Assembly (NCBI GenBank): GCA_910588375.1
Contig: CAJUQA010000019.1
Location: 3,578-67,577, forward strand
Length of the DNA stretch: 64,000 nt
Reading direction: 5' to 3'
DNA from: an uncultured Odoribacter sp.
GTDB lineage: Bacteria; Bacteroidota; Bacteroidia; Bacteroidales; Marinifilaceae
In this document: positions 18,193 to 26,557 of the stretch, one piece after another
Layout: every line of letters starts with the position of its first letter
Numbering within the stretch: the first letter of the stretch is position 1
Translations under genes and position numbers: made by a program
Notes under the pieces: generated by a model
Databases searched by the model: none
What the model was told of the DNA's origin: nothing
Seen by the model: only the letters and a program-made list of their open reading frames with translations

Positions 18193-20163
18193 ATGGAACA
18201 GGAAGAACAGAAACTGAATTCATTGCCGGAAAATGCTTACCGGGAATTGAAACCGGGTGAGGTTTACAAGCCTATGATGCCGGCGAACTCGAATCCGAAA
18301 GAGGTGACCGTTTATTCGGTTGTATTCGGTGTGATTATGGCTATTATTTTTTCAGCTGCTGCCGCTTACCTCGGCTTAAGGGTGGGACAGGTGTTTGAAG
18401 CTGCGATTCCTATTGCCATTATCGCTGTGGGGATAGGGAATCTGGCGAAAAAGAATAATATGCTCGGACAGAATGTGATTATTCAGTCTATCGGTGCCAG
18501 TTCTGGGGTGATTGTGGCGGGTGCCATTTTTACGTTGCCTGCACTTTACATTTTGGAGCTGGATGCTGATTTTTATCAGATTTTTCTCTCTTCTCTGTTT
18601 GGTGGTTTGCTGGGTATTCTGATGTTGATACCGTTCCGTAAATATTTTGTGAAGGATATGCACGGTAAGTATCCTTTTCCCGAAGCGACGGCGACGACCG
18701 AAGTTCTCGTGTCGGGCGAAAAGAAGGGAAATCAGGCGAAATTGTTGGCGGTCAGTGGACTGATAGGCGGATTGTATGATTTTTTTGTCAATACTTTCGG
18801 ATGGTGGACAGATACAATTTCAACGCGAATTGTCGGCTGGGGCGATATGCTGGCGGAGAAAGCCAAAGTGGTGTTTAAAATCAATACCGGTGCGGCATTG
18901 CTGGGATTGGGTTATATTGTTGGATTGAAGTATGCGGCCATTATCTGTGCAGGTTCATTTGCGGTGTGGTTTGTTTTGATTCCGTTCATCAGTTATTTTG
19001 CCGATGGACAGACGGTGGCTGTAGGAGAAGGCGTGACTACGCTGATTCGCGATATGTCTCCGGAGGCTCTTTTTTCAAATTATGCCCGTCATATTGGTAT
19101 CGGAGGGATTGCGATGGCGGGAATTATTGGGATTATCCGTTCTTCCGGTATCATAAAAAAGGCTTTGGGACTTGCCGTGAGTGAGTTGAAAGGAAAGAAA
19201 GGGGCGGAAGCAGCACCGGAACGTACCCAGCGCGATTTGTCTATGAAATTTATTATGGCAGGTATTTTGGCCACATTGATAACCACGTTTATATTCTTCC
19301 GTTTCGGGGTATTGGGCAATTGGTTCCAGACGGTTATCGCAATTTTGATTGTTTTCATTATTTCATTCCTTTTCACGACGGTTGCGGCCAATGCCATTGC
19401 CATTGTCGGGACGAATCCCGTGTCGGGAATGACGCTAATGACGTTGATTTTGGCTTCTTTGGTATTGGTGAGTGCCGGATTGAGCGGTACAAGCGGGATG
19501 ATGGCTGCGATGGTTATCGGCGGAGTGGTATGTACGGCATTGTCGATGGCGGGGGGATTCATTACGGACTTGAAAATCGGCTATTGGTTAGGAACGACCC
19601 CGGCGAAACAGGAAGCTTGGAAATTTTTGGGTACTGCTGTTTCTGCTGCGACGGTAGCAGGCGTGATGATTATTTTGAATAAGGCTTACGGATTTGTCGG
19701 TGAAGGGGCTATGGTGGCTCCTCAGGCGAATGCTATGGCGGCTGTAATCCGTCCTTTGATGGAAGGCGGGGCTACTCCTTGGATGCTTTATTTTGCCGGA
19801 GCGGCGCTGGCTTTGATATTGACGATGATTGGAGTGCCAGCCTTGGCCTTTGCTTTGGGAATGTTCATTCCTTTGGATTTGAATACACCCTTGTTGGTGG
19901 GAGGATTGGTGAGCTGGTATGTTTCCACCCGCAGTAAGGATGAACGTGTAAATAAGGCCCGTCGTGAGCGCGGAACGCTTATCGCTTCCGGGTTTATTGC
20001 TGGTGGGGCTTTGATGGGGGTTGTCAGTGCCGTTCTGAAGTATGCTGAAATTGATTGGCTTGTCAAATGGGGTGGAGCCGAATGGCTGGCTGTCGTGATG
20101 TATGTGGTGGTTATCGGTTATCTGATCTGGGATGCTTTGCGGGCTAAGCCGGAGGAGGCGTAA
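18193..20163 (+). CDS. OPT-family oligopeptide transporter
   Basis: The 656-residue integral membrane protein has roughly 14-16 hydrophobic segments. The OPT family takes up small peptides or metal chelates by proton symport. The N-terminal YKPMMPANSNPKEVT, the GLRVGQVFEAAIPIAIIAVG stretch, KYPFPEATATTEVL and VGTNPVSGMTLMTLILASL are typical of the prokaryotic branch. Peptidase T follows 45 bp downstream, a pairing that suggests uptake and hydrolysis of tripeptides. Confidence 0.92.
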   Translation: MEQEEQKLNSLPENAYRELKPGEVYKPMMPANSNPKEVTVYSVVFGVIMAIIFSAAAAYLGLRVGQVFEAAIPIAIIAVGIGNLAKKNNMLGQNVIIQSIGASSGVIVAGAIFTLPALYILELDADFYQIFLSSLFGGLLGILMLIPFRKYFVKDMHGKYPFPEATATTEVLVSGEKKGNQAKLLAVSGLIGGLYDFFVNTFGWWTDTISTRIVGWGDMLAEKAKVVFKINTGAALLGLGYIVGLKYAAIICAGSFAVWFVLIPFISYFADGQTVAVGEGVTTLIRDMSPEALFSNYARHIGIGGIAMAGIIGIIRSSGIIKKALGLAVSELKGKKGAEAAPERTQRDLSMKFIMAGILATLITTFIFFRFGVLGNWFQTVIAILIVFIISFLFTTVAANAIAIVGTNPVSGMTLMTLILASLVLVSAGLSGTSGMMAAMVIGGVVCTALSMAGGFITDLKIGYWLGTTPAKQEAWKFLGTAVSAATVAGVMIILNKAYGFVGEGAMVAPQANAMAAVIRPLMEGGATPWMLYFAGAALALILTMIGVPALAFALGMFIPLDLNTPLLVGGLVSWYVSTRSKDERVNKARRERGTLIASGFIAGGALMGVVSAVLKYAEIDWLVKWGGAEWLAVVMYVVVIGYLIWDALRAKPEEA

Positions 20164-20208
20164 AGGCGTGTATTGCTTCTGTATGTTGAATTGTAATTTG
20201 AAACAGTT

Positions 20209-21426
20209 ATGGAATTGAAAGAACGTTTTTTGAAATATGTAGGGTTTGATACCCAAAGTGATCCTGAGAGTGAGAAATTTCCTTCCACTGATAAACAGTT
20301 GGTGTTATTGAAATATCTGGCGGAGGAAATGAAATCTTTGGGGATGGAGGACGTGGAGATGGATAGTTATGGTTATGTCATGGGAACTGTTCCGGCATCG
20401 CCCGGTTATGAAGATAAAAAGGTAATCGGATTTATTTCTCACGTGGATACCAGTCCCGATATGAATGGGGCGGATATTCGTCCGCAGGTGATCGAGAATT
20501 ACGATGGAGGTGATATTCGGCTGAACGAGGAACTGATTATGACGTTAAAGGATTTTCCGGAATTGTCGTTTTTTAAAGGTCATACATTGATTACGACAGA
20601 CGGGACTTCTTTGTTGGGGGCGGACGATAAGGCCGGGGTGGCTGAGATTATGACGGCTGCGGAGTATCTGTTGACTCATCCGGAAATCAAGCATGGGAAA
20701 ATCCGTATCGGGTTTACTCCGGATGAAGAAATCGGGCGCGGAGTGGATTTTTTTGATGTGAAACGCTTCGGGGCGGATTTCGCTTATACCGTGGATGGTG
20801 GGTTTGAGGGAGAGTTGGAGTATGAGAATTTTAACGCCGCCGGTGCTAAGATAATGATTCAGGGACGCAATATCCATCCCGGATATGCCAAGGATAAGAT
20901 GGTTAATGCTTTGCAGGTGGCTGCCGACCTCAATAGCCAGTTGCCGGCGTGTGAACGTCCGGAGCATACGGAAGGTTACGAAGGTTTTTATCATTTGACG
21001 GGAATTAGCGGCGGGGTGGAAAATGCTACGATGGAGTATATTATCCGGGATCATTCACGTGAAAAGTTTGAAGCTAAAAAGAATTATTTACTGGATGTGG
21101 TGGACTTTCTGACAAAGAAATACGGGGAGGGGGTGATTACGCTGAATCTGAGAGACCAGTACTATAATATGCGGGAAATGGTGGAACCTCATCCGGAAGT
21201 GATAGATATTGCCATGAAGGCTATGGAGGAGGCTGGGGTAACTCCCCTGGTGCGTCCGATACGAGGAGGAACTGACGGAGCCCGTTTGTCGTATATGGGG
21301 TTGCCGTGTCCGAATTTGTTTACCGGAGGAATGAATTTCCACGGGAAATATGAATATTGTTCGTTAAATACGATGCAGAAAGCGATGCGGACGATTCTCA
21401 ATATTGCCAGGCTCTGGGCGGAATAA
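20209..21426 (+). CDS. pepT: peptidase T (tripeptide aminopeptidase)
   Basis: A cytoplasmic M20B dizinc peptidase that removes N-terminal residues from tripeptides. The 405-residue length is normal. Metal-binding motifs are visible: FISHVDTSPDMNG (His and Asp), GADDKAGVAEI (bridging Asp), TPDEEIGRGVDFF (Glu-Glu), and the C-terminal RGGTDGARLSYMGLPCPNLFTGG with the final His in FHGKYEY. It follows the OPT transporter and is probably cotranscribed. Confidence 0.96.
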   Translation: MELKERFLKYVGFDTQSDPESEKFPSTDKQLVLLKYLAEEMKSLGMEDVEMDSYGYVMGTVPASPGYEDKKVIGFISHVDTSPDMNGADIRPQVIENYDGGDIRLNEELIMTLKDFPELSFFKGHTLITTDGTSLLGADDKAGVAEIMTAAEYLLTHPEIKHGKIRIGFTPDEEIGRGVDFFDVKRFGADFAYTVDGGFEGELEYENFNAAGAKIMIQGRNIHPGYAKDKMVNALQVAADLNSQLPACERPEHTEGYEGFYHLTGISGGVENATMEYIIRDHSREKFEAKKNYLLDVVDFLTKKYGEGVITLNLRDQYYNMREMVEPHPEVIDIAMKAMEEAGVTPLVRPIRGGTDGARLSYMGLPCPNLFTGGMNFHGKYEYCSLNTMQKAMRTILNIARLWAE

Positions 21427-21477
21427 GTCCGTTTTAGTATAGGCTCATAGATAATTGCGATTGGTTGAAATATCCTA

Positions 21478-21822
21478 TTAGGATGGCTTTTTCTTTTGTG
21501 AGCGATACCACCGAAAGCAAAAGGGGCGGCTTACGTACCAAAGAATAGACAGGCTTTCCCGGACAATGGCCAAATAAAATGGTAGGTTGTCCTGTAGGTT
21601 TTGCCATACTCTTTCTTTACCCCTTGCTTTTGTGGTTGTTTTATGGCGGTGTGGATAAAAGAGATAGCTTATGCCCGAAATGAGCAATCTTCCCGAATGT
21701 TCGCGGAGGTAATTCCATTCGGAGGTAAACTCTTTCTGTTCTTCCTGATGCTTATTCTCTAATTCATTCTGTTTTTGATGGAGTTTCTCCAGTGGAGTCA
21801 TCTGGTTATTTTTCTGCTTCAT
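21478..21822 (-). CDS. hypothetical protein, third gene of a YtxH/holin-like cluster
   Basis: The 114-residue protein is not assigned to a named family. A charged N-terminal coiled coil (MTPLEKLHQKQNELENKHQE) is followed by a moderately hydrophobic region and a basic tail. It overlaps the end of the holin-like gene by 17 bp, so it is translationally coupled to it. In Bacteroidetes, YtxH, phage-holin-like and small proteins of this kind often occur in this order, possibly with a role in the envelope or stress response. Confidence 0.7.
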   Translation of the reverse strand: MKQKNNQMTPLEKLHQKQNELENKHQEEQKEFTSEWNYLREHSGRLLISGISYLFYPHRHKTTTKARGKERVWQNLQDNLPFYLAIVRESLSILWYVSRPFCFRWYRSQKKKPS

Positions 21823-22210
21823 GAATGGCTTGTTTCAGTTTTTCTTCCTTTGTTTTTTCTTCTTCATCTTCATCGAGGATGGAACCGACGATTAGATTGG
21901 CAATGGCAAGCCGCACCTGTTTTTTGCGGTAATAAACGATGAAAAGGATGATGAGATAGATTAAAGATACAATAAGGAAACCCAGGGAAAGTCTGCCTGT
22001 CAGCTCGCTTAGGAAAAATCCGAGAGCGAAAAAAATGAACAGAATGGCAAATAATCCCAATACCAGTACAAGAATGCTATGTGCAAGAGCCGCACTTATT
22101 TTAGCGGCCCTTTCACATGCATTTAATTTCAGAAGAGCGAATTTCAGTCCGGCGAGGGAAATAATCCGCTCTCTGAAATTAGTTAAGATCTTTTCGGATT
22201 CTTTTTCCAT
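21806..22210 (-). CDS. phage holin-like / YqjE-type membrane protein
   Basis: The 134-residue protein has a charged N-terminal helix (residues 1-35), two closely spaced transmembrane segments (about residues 42-66 and 74-96) and an acidic tail with DEDEEEKTKEEK. This architecture fits the Actinobacterial Holin-X/YqjE group, whose members are usually not phage-borne. It lies between a YtxH protein and a small coupled gene. The role is unknown, likely membrane-associated. Confidence 0.75.
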   Translation of the reverse strand: MEKESEKILTNFRERIISLAGLKFALLKLNACERAAKISAALAHSILVLVLGLFAILFIFFALGFFLSELTGRLSLGFLIVSLIYLIILFIVYYRKKQVRLAIANLIVGSILDEDEEEKTKEEKLKQAIHEAEK

Positions 22211-22215
22211 ACCTC

Positions 22216-22509
22216 TTAAAAGGCTTTACTTTTGGTTTGATCTTTTTGATCGTGAGAGTAAGTGGAAGTAGCTCCGGCAGCCTTGTTCTGGTATTCATCC
22301 ATTTTTTCTTTGGCTTTGTTACCGAATTCTTCAGCTTTGTTTTTTGCTTTTTCAGCAAATTCGTGTACGCCGTGTTTTACTTTTTCTCCGGCATTTTCCA
22401 GGCCTCTTTTAATGGCACTTTTGTTTTTGATAATCAAATAGGTTGAGAGGGCTCCGATAGCAGCTCCGAACAACAACCCTGGTACTAAATTTGAACTTTC
22501 GTTTTTCAT
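22216..22509 (-). CDS. YtxH-domain protein
   Basis: A 97-residue protein from the ATG at 22509; a longer start at 22542 adds an unlikely extension. One N-terminal membrane segment (LVPGLLFGAAIGALSTYLII) is followed by a long amphipathic helix rich in Lys, Glu and Ala. This is typical of YtxH-like, often stress-related, proteins. It is the first gene of a three-gene minus-strand group (22509 to 21478) with 5-bp spacing to the next gene. Confidence 0.82.
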   Translation of the reverse strand: MKNESSNLVPGLLFGAAIGALSTYLIIKNKSAIKRGLENAGEKVKHGVHEFAEKAKNKAEEFGNKAKEKMDEYQNKAAGATSTYSHDQKDQTKSKAF

Positions 22510-22656
22510 GACTTTGTTGTTTTTAAAATTGTACCATATCAACGTGGGGAGAAAAAGAAAGGTTTTTCTTTTAATGTTATTTTAGTAAGAATACAGATAC
22601 GTTAATGAAAACGGAAGCGGGGAGATGTTCCGTGGCTTTATTTCCTAAAATATTTT

Positions 22657-24444
22657 TTATTTTGATTCTCTATTGGAAAGAGTTGCTAATTTGTGCTGAT
22701 TTGGTAGATTTTCTGCAAATATTTTTTGTATGTTATTTTCGAAATGCAATATATCTTTAAAACGACATGTTGTTTTTTTGGTGCATTGTTTACAATGGAA
22801 ACAATTTGAAAAAGAAAAGTTGTCAAATATTCGTTCAGGCTCTTTTAAATCATTACAAACATTCAGCATTAATTCTGTTCCATAAAGCTTTTCTAAAATA
22901 TCCGGATAATCTGGACGCCTTTTGTGCCAAAAAAAGAAATCTCTGACACAATAATAATAAAGTGAGTGCTTTATTGTAGAGTAATTTAAAAATTCTGTCA
23001 TATAGTGATGTGCCTTTTCTGAATTTCCTGTTTTATAATATCCTAAGGCAAGTAATAGAGTACGTGTGATTCGAGAACAGGCACTTGTATCATAAGAAAA
23101 CAAAGTAATTTCATGCCTTTGGTCTGTTTCATATTTTTGTAATAAAATAGACAATTCTTTGTTATTCAATGTTTTTAAATGATATTCAGGACGAATTTGA
23201 TAATTTTCTTTTTGAAGACGGGAAATCTGGTGGCATACAGGATAAAGGGCAGGATTCGTTTCGGATAATCCGCTAATAAAAATATGATAGGCTGGAAATC
23301 CTAAAAATGAATTGTCTCTAATATAACATTGACCGTTTTTGGATTGAATAAAATTGAAATAAATGTGTAAATCTTCTTTAAAATTTTTGCCTTGAGAGAT
23401 AATAGGTAAAGAAGATTTCCACGATTCGTTATTAAATAATAATTCGTAGGGGTATTGTCCATTCCCGTCGATGATATTCTTGTTATAATCAGCTTTTAAA
23501 TCGGGTATAGCCTTGAATGATACCGGGGAAAAATGATTTTTAGTTCCTTCAACACCTTGGAAAGTTTCTGTGTAACATCTTTCTAAAGCAATTTCCGGTG
23601 AAATGTCTGCTCCTAAACGAAAAGCATATTTATTGTTTTTTCGGTCTACAAGCAAAAGTCCAATAACAGGAAATCCCTCTCCTAAAGAACAATCTCTGAT
23701 TTCAAAAGTAATATTTTGTTGTTGTTGTAATTTTTGTAAACATTCTAAGATAGGAGTATCAGCAAAGTAACTATTGGGTATAATAGGGGGAGTCAGGCGA
23801 TTAATATAAAGTCGTTGAAGGACATAACGTTCAAAAATCTCATTTATTCCCTGCAATATTGCTTCTTCCGGAACATTTCCTGCACACATGCCAGTGGAAC
23901 CTGTAGCCTGACGAAAAAGTTCAAATGGAACTAATTCTACCCGGTGTTGCATAATGTTATAATAAGGAGCCTCTAATACAGTATAGGTTTGTTCTTCTGT
24001 CTCTTTTGCTATACATGTTTTATAACTTGGTATAAATTTAAGCACATATTCTATAAAATCAGCTTTTGTTTTAAATATGCAGATTTGTTCATCCGGATAA
24101 AAACGGAAGCTTAATTTTATACTATTTTTTTCCATATATTTTTTTAATGGTATTATGGAAGAATAAGGACTGGCATATTTTACATCTCGGAATGCAAATA
24201 AGCGATTTTCGATACGTTCCATCAATTCTCCGTAAGCACTTGCTAAAGCATATGCAGGTGTCATACCTTTGCCGTTGCAACCTTCATTCAGAGCATGTAA
24301 TTCATTCTCTACAGTAACCCGACAAGAATAATAAAGTGTGTCATAAGAAAAATGTTTTTCTGTTGTCAGGATTCCGTTTTTTAATAGTAAATTACGGATG
24401 CGGGTAATTGTTTTTTCAGGAAGAGTGGCTTTATATGGTTTCAT
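22657..24444 (-). CDS. YcaO-type ATP-dependent cyclodehydratase-like protein of the RiPP cluster
   Basis: YcaO enzymes activate backbone amides with ATP to make azolines or thioamides. The protein has 595 residues from the ATG at 24444; an earlier start at 24468 would add 8 residues. The YcaO domain spans about residues 30-390. It has GCNGKGMTPAYALASAYGE followed by LMERIE (SxxxExxER), then GMCAGNVPEEAILQGINEIF and ERYV, then IALERCYTETFQG. These align well with E. coli YcaO as I recall it, and the C-terminal helical region is TPR-like as in that protein. Near the C-terminus is a Cys cluster, CFHCKQCTKKTTC, a possible metal site. Its 5' end overlaps the radical SAM gene, so the two are translated together. 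The pairing with a Cys-rich precursor points to peptide modification rather than the ribosomal role proposed for E. coli YcaO. Confidence 0.85.
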   Translation of the reverse strand: MKPYKATLPEKTITRIRNLLLKNGILTTEKHFSYDTLYYSCRVTVENELHALNEGCNGKGMTPAYALASAYGELMERIENRLFAFRDVKYASPYSSIIPLKKYMEKNSIKLSFRFYPDEQICIFKTKADFIEYVLKFIPSYKTCIAKETEEQTYTVLEAPYYNIMQHRVELVPFELFRQATGSTGMCAGNVPEEAILQGINEIFERYVLQRLYINRLTPPIIPNSYFADTPILECLQKLQQQQNITFEIRDCSLGEGFPVIGLLLVDRKNNKYAFRLGADISPEIALERCYTETFQGVEGTKNHFSPVSFKAIPDLKADYNKNIIDGNGQYPYELLFNNESWKSSLPIISQGKNFKEDLHIYFNFIQSKNGQCYIRDNSFLGFPAYHIFISGLSETNPALYPVCHQISRLQKENYQIRPEYHLKTLNNKELSILLQKYETDQRHEITLFSYDTSACSRITRTLLLALGYYKTGNSEKAHHYMTEFLNYSTIKHSLYYYCVRDFFFWHKRRPDYPDILEKLYGTELMLNVCNDLKEPERIFDNFSFSNCFHCKQCTKKTTCRFKDILHFENNIQKIFAENLPNQHKLATLSNRESK

Positions 24445-25570
24445 ACGGCATATCATGGAACATTTCATAACATTTTAAAGCGCCTTTTAGCATAAGTATT
24501 TGTTCTCCATCGAGCTTTTCTTTACGTTGCATCAGATATTTTATAAGAAAAGCGCTGACAACCTTGGCTTCTGCCAGAAACATTCGGCAAGCGGTTTTAT
24601 CACGTTTGGAAATATCACCACGATAGTTGTAATTAAATCCGTAGCAGGTTCGGCATATTTTCAGGATTTTGCATTCCATACATTCCGGGGGAATCAGTTT
24701 GACATGGTTATTAAAATCCATTGTTTTTAAATCCTCTGTAATATCTTTTCCATGTACAAGAGGTACAAACATGTGGCACGGGTATTTCTTACCGTCAATA
24801 TCGTAAGCACACATAGTTGTTCCTGTTCCACAGTTTTTAAGGGGAAGTTTTCCTAAATGTTCATCCAGCAATTCTCCATATAACCGATAGAAAATAGGAG
24901 CCGGCATTATATTCGGATGAGATAGATAATAATCGGCGATTTTTTCTAATTCCTGTTTATAAATCACTTCATCCCCCTGTTTCCATGGATTACCGACAGC
25001 CAAAGCACCCGAAACACGATAGCCTTTTTCTAATAAGTATATCATATTTTCAGCAAAATGAGGCAGAGAATAATCAGAAACTGTCATTTTCAGATATTGT
25101 TCCGGCCAATTGTGTGCGACAAAATCGATAGGTAGTTCTCCCGTATGGCATCCCCTGTTACCGGCTTGGGTGTCTTCTTTTCCATCGACGGATAAAATCA
25201 ATTCGATAAAATTTTTATGTTGTATAAACCATTCTTTTTTATCGTCAGAAAGAAGAGTTCCGTTTGTTGTTACGGAAAAATAATAGTTTTCCGGATAATT
25301 TTGAGCAATAGTCCATTCTACCAATTCTCGAAGTAAAGCAAATTCTAAAAGGGGCTCACCTCCGAAAAGATCGAATTTTATATAGTCTGTTTCCGGATGA
25401 AAACGTAAATCTTCCATTTCCTGCCGGACTATCGAACAGGCTGTGTCAAAAGACATTTTTTTATTGCTTTTATGTTTTTCAAAACAATAAACGCAATTTA
25501 AATTACAGGCATGTGTTAAAATCATGGCAACAACACGCCCTTTTTTCTTTTTTTTTGTTGAAAGCATCAT
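24431..25570 (-). CDS. radical SAM/SPASM peptide maturase
   Basis: The 379-residue protein carries the radical SAM cluster motif CNLNCVYC (Cys22, Cys26, Cys29) and the SAM-binding FDLFGGEPL motif. A SPASM domain in the C-terminal third has CGTGTTMCAYD, PCHMF and ECMECKILKICRTCYG, enough cysteines for two auxiliary Fe-S clusters. Enzymes of this class form thioether or carbon-carbon crosslinks in ribosomal peptides. It starts 56 bp after the 46-residue precursor and overlaps the YcaO gene. The N-terminal KKKKK run follows an ATGATG; the second ATG could equally be used. Confidence 0.92.
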   Translation of the reverse strand: MMLSTKKKKKGRVVAMILTHACNLNCVYCFEKHKSNKKMSFDTACSIVRQEMEDLRFHPETDYIKFDLFGGEPLLEFALLRELVEWTIAQNYPENYYFSVTTNGTLLSDDKKEWFIQHKNFIELILSVDGKEDTQAGNRGCHTGELPIDFVAHNWPEQYLKMTVSDYSLPHFAENMIYLLEKGYRVSGALAVGNPWKQGDEVIYKQELEKIADYYLSHPNIMPAPIFYRLYGELLDEHLGKLPLKNCGTGTTMCAYDIDGKKYPCHMFVPLVHGKDITEDLKTMDFNNHVKLIPPECMECKILKICRTCYGFNYNYRGDISKRDKTACRMFLAEAKVVSAFLIKYLMQRKEKLDGEQILMLKGALKCYEMFHDMPYETI

Positions 25571-25583
25571 GTATTAATTTAAT

Positions 25584-25609
25584 GAAGAGGCAGGAAAATC
25601 TGCCCCTTC
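25584..25609 (-). promoter_or_regulatory. hairpin between RiPP precursor and maturase
   Basis: Arms GAAGAGGCAG and CTGCCCCTTC pair over 10 bp (one wobble) around a 6-nt loop, 18 bp after the precursor stop codon. No strong T-tract follows, so it is more likely a partial terminator or an mRNA-stabilising element that yields more precursor than enzyme. Confidence 0.6.
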
Positions 25610-25626
25610 TGGTTACTGTGGGAGAA

Positions 25627-25767
25627 TCAGCCAACAATGCCGGAACATCCCATTCCGCAAAAACTGCAACTGGCAGAAATCACATCGTTTTCTACCTCTC
25701 GTGCAGTTCTGGCGTTTGCTTCAACCATTTCCATGGCTTCTTGCAATAAAGATTCATCTACTTTCAT
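25627..25767 (-). CDS. Cys-rich RiPP precursor peptide (46 aa)
   Basis: Reading the minus strand from the ATG at 25767 gives a 46-residue peptide ending in TGA at 25627. The leader (MKVDESLLQEAMEMVEANAR, then TAREVENDVI) is acidic and helical. The C-terminal core is SASCSFCGMGCSGIVG, with Cys34, Cys37 and Cys41, several Ser, and small residues. The start is preceded by AAGGAGGATTTATT, an unusually good Shine-Dalgarno for Bacteroidetes. It lies directly upstream of a radical SAM/SPASM maturase and a YcaO protein, the layout of a RiPP locus. Cys and Ser are natural targets for azoline formation and for thioether crosslinks. I know no named family that fits. No clear leader cleavage motif or dedicated exporter is visible. 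Confidence 0.85.
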   Translation of the reverse strand: MKVDESLLQEAMEMVEANARTAREVENDVISASCSFCGMGCSGIVG

Positions 25768-25801
25768 AATAAATCCTCCTTATTTAGTTAATATTAAATA
25801 G

Positions 25802-25820
25802 AACAGGCTTCATGCCTGTT
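25802..25820 (-). terminator. hairpin upstream of the RiPP precursor
   Basis: Arms AACAGGC and GCCTGTT form a 7-bp stem with a 5-nt loop in the 92-bp gap between the upstream membrane-protein gene and the precursor. It may end the upstream transcript or act as a leader structure; the T-tract on either strand is weak. I found no TAnnTTTG box for the precursor in this gap. Confidence 0.4.
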
Positions 25821-25859
25821 TTGCTTTGTTTTATTTGAATTGAATCTTCATTTATAAAT

Positions 25860-26555
25860 TCATACCTGTAATCCATATCTTGTGGTAAGCCTAAAACCTT
25901 CATTACAGGCCTCGAACCAAGTTTTTGTTTCGTCGGAAGAAACATGAATGTAACTGCCGTAATTTGTTCGTTCGTTTCTATTCCAATAACCTACAAACAT
26001 ATCACGGCGTTTGTCTCCTTCTGAATCCTTTTCTATAGCCCAATGATAACACCCGATCCCTTGCTTATTCTCATTACAATCTACCTGACCGATATAAAAA
26101 TCTCCACCGGAATATTCAATGAATTCAAGTTCGTTGCTATTCATATTCAATAACTCTCTAAGGGGTGCAAGAATAGTGTCTTTATAATAATCATCTACTC
26201 GGTATATATTTGGCCAATCATCGCTCTGATAAAACTTATTTTCAAAATAGTTAAGATAACCTTCTAAATATTGACGAATAGTTTCTTTGCTTAAAGAAAA
26301 ATCCCATTTGATTTTATTTGGAGATGATGTGGCGGGTTTATTCTTTTCAGATGTTTGGTTCGAATCATTTTTATCTTCAGAGAATCCTATAAACTTACTA
26401 ATAAGAGTTGCTCCTATAATAAAAAATATTACGCCAATCCACCATGTTGTAGCAATACCGATAGCAATGCAGATAAGCAATAAAAGCAAACTGGAAATTT
26501 CATCTTTTTTCATGATAGATTCTTTATTAAACAAGGGCTTTGCAGATTTCGTCAT
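25860..26555 (-). CDS. membrane-anchored hypothetical protein with MORN-like segment
   Basis: 231 residues from the ATG at 26555, which lies 2 bp after the stop of the SH3 gene; an internal ATG at 26513 begins MKKDEISS and is also plausible. Two adjacent hydrophobic segments lie at about residues 20-52. A polar linker and a soluble domain follow. Around residues 160-215, DFYIGQV, GIGCYHW, MFVGYWNRNERTNYGSYI has the spacing of MORN repeats (YxGxW, GxGxY). The N-terminal SAKPLFNKES echoes GIKALFNKN of the MORN protein upstream. Not recognised beyond this. Confidence 0.65.
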   Translation of the reverse strand: MTKSAKPLFNKESIMKKDEISSLLLLLICIAIGIATTWWIGVIFFIIGATLISKFIGFSEDKNDSNQTSEKNKPATSSPNKIKWDFSLSKETIRQYLEGYLNYFENKFYQSDDWPNIYRVDDYYKDTILAPLRELLNMNSNELEFIEYSGGDFYIGQVDCNENKQGIGCYHWAIEKDSEGDKRRDMFVGYWNRNERTNYGSYIHVSSDETKTWFEACNEGFRLTTRYGLQV

Positions 26556-26557
26556 TA

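Noticed and set aside
21806..22210. Prophage, suggested by the holin-like gene
   Set aside because: No other phage genes; the YtxH/holin-like pair is a common chromosomal arrangement.
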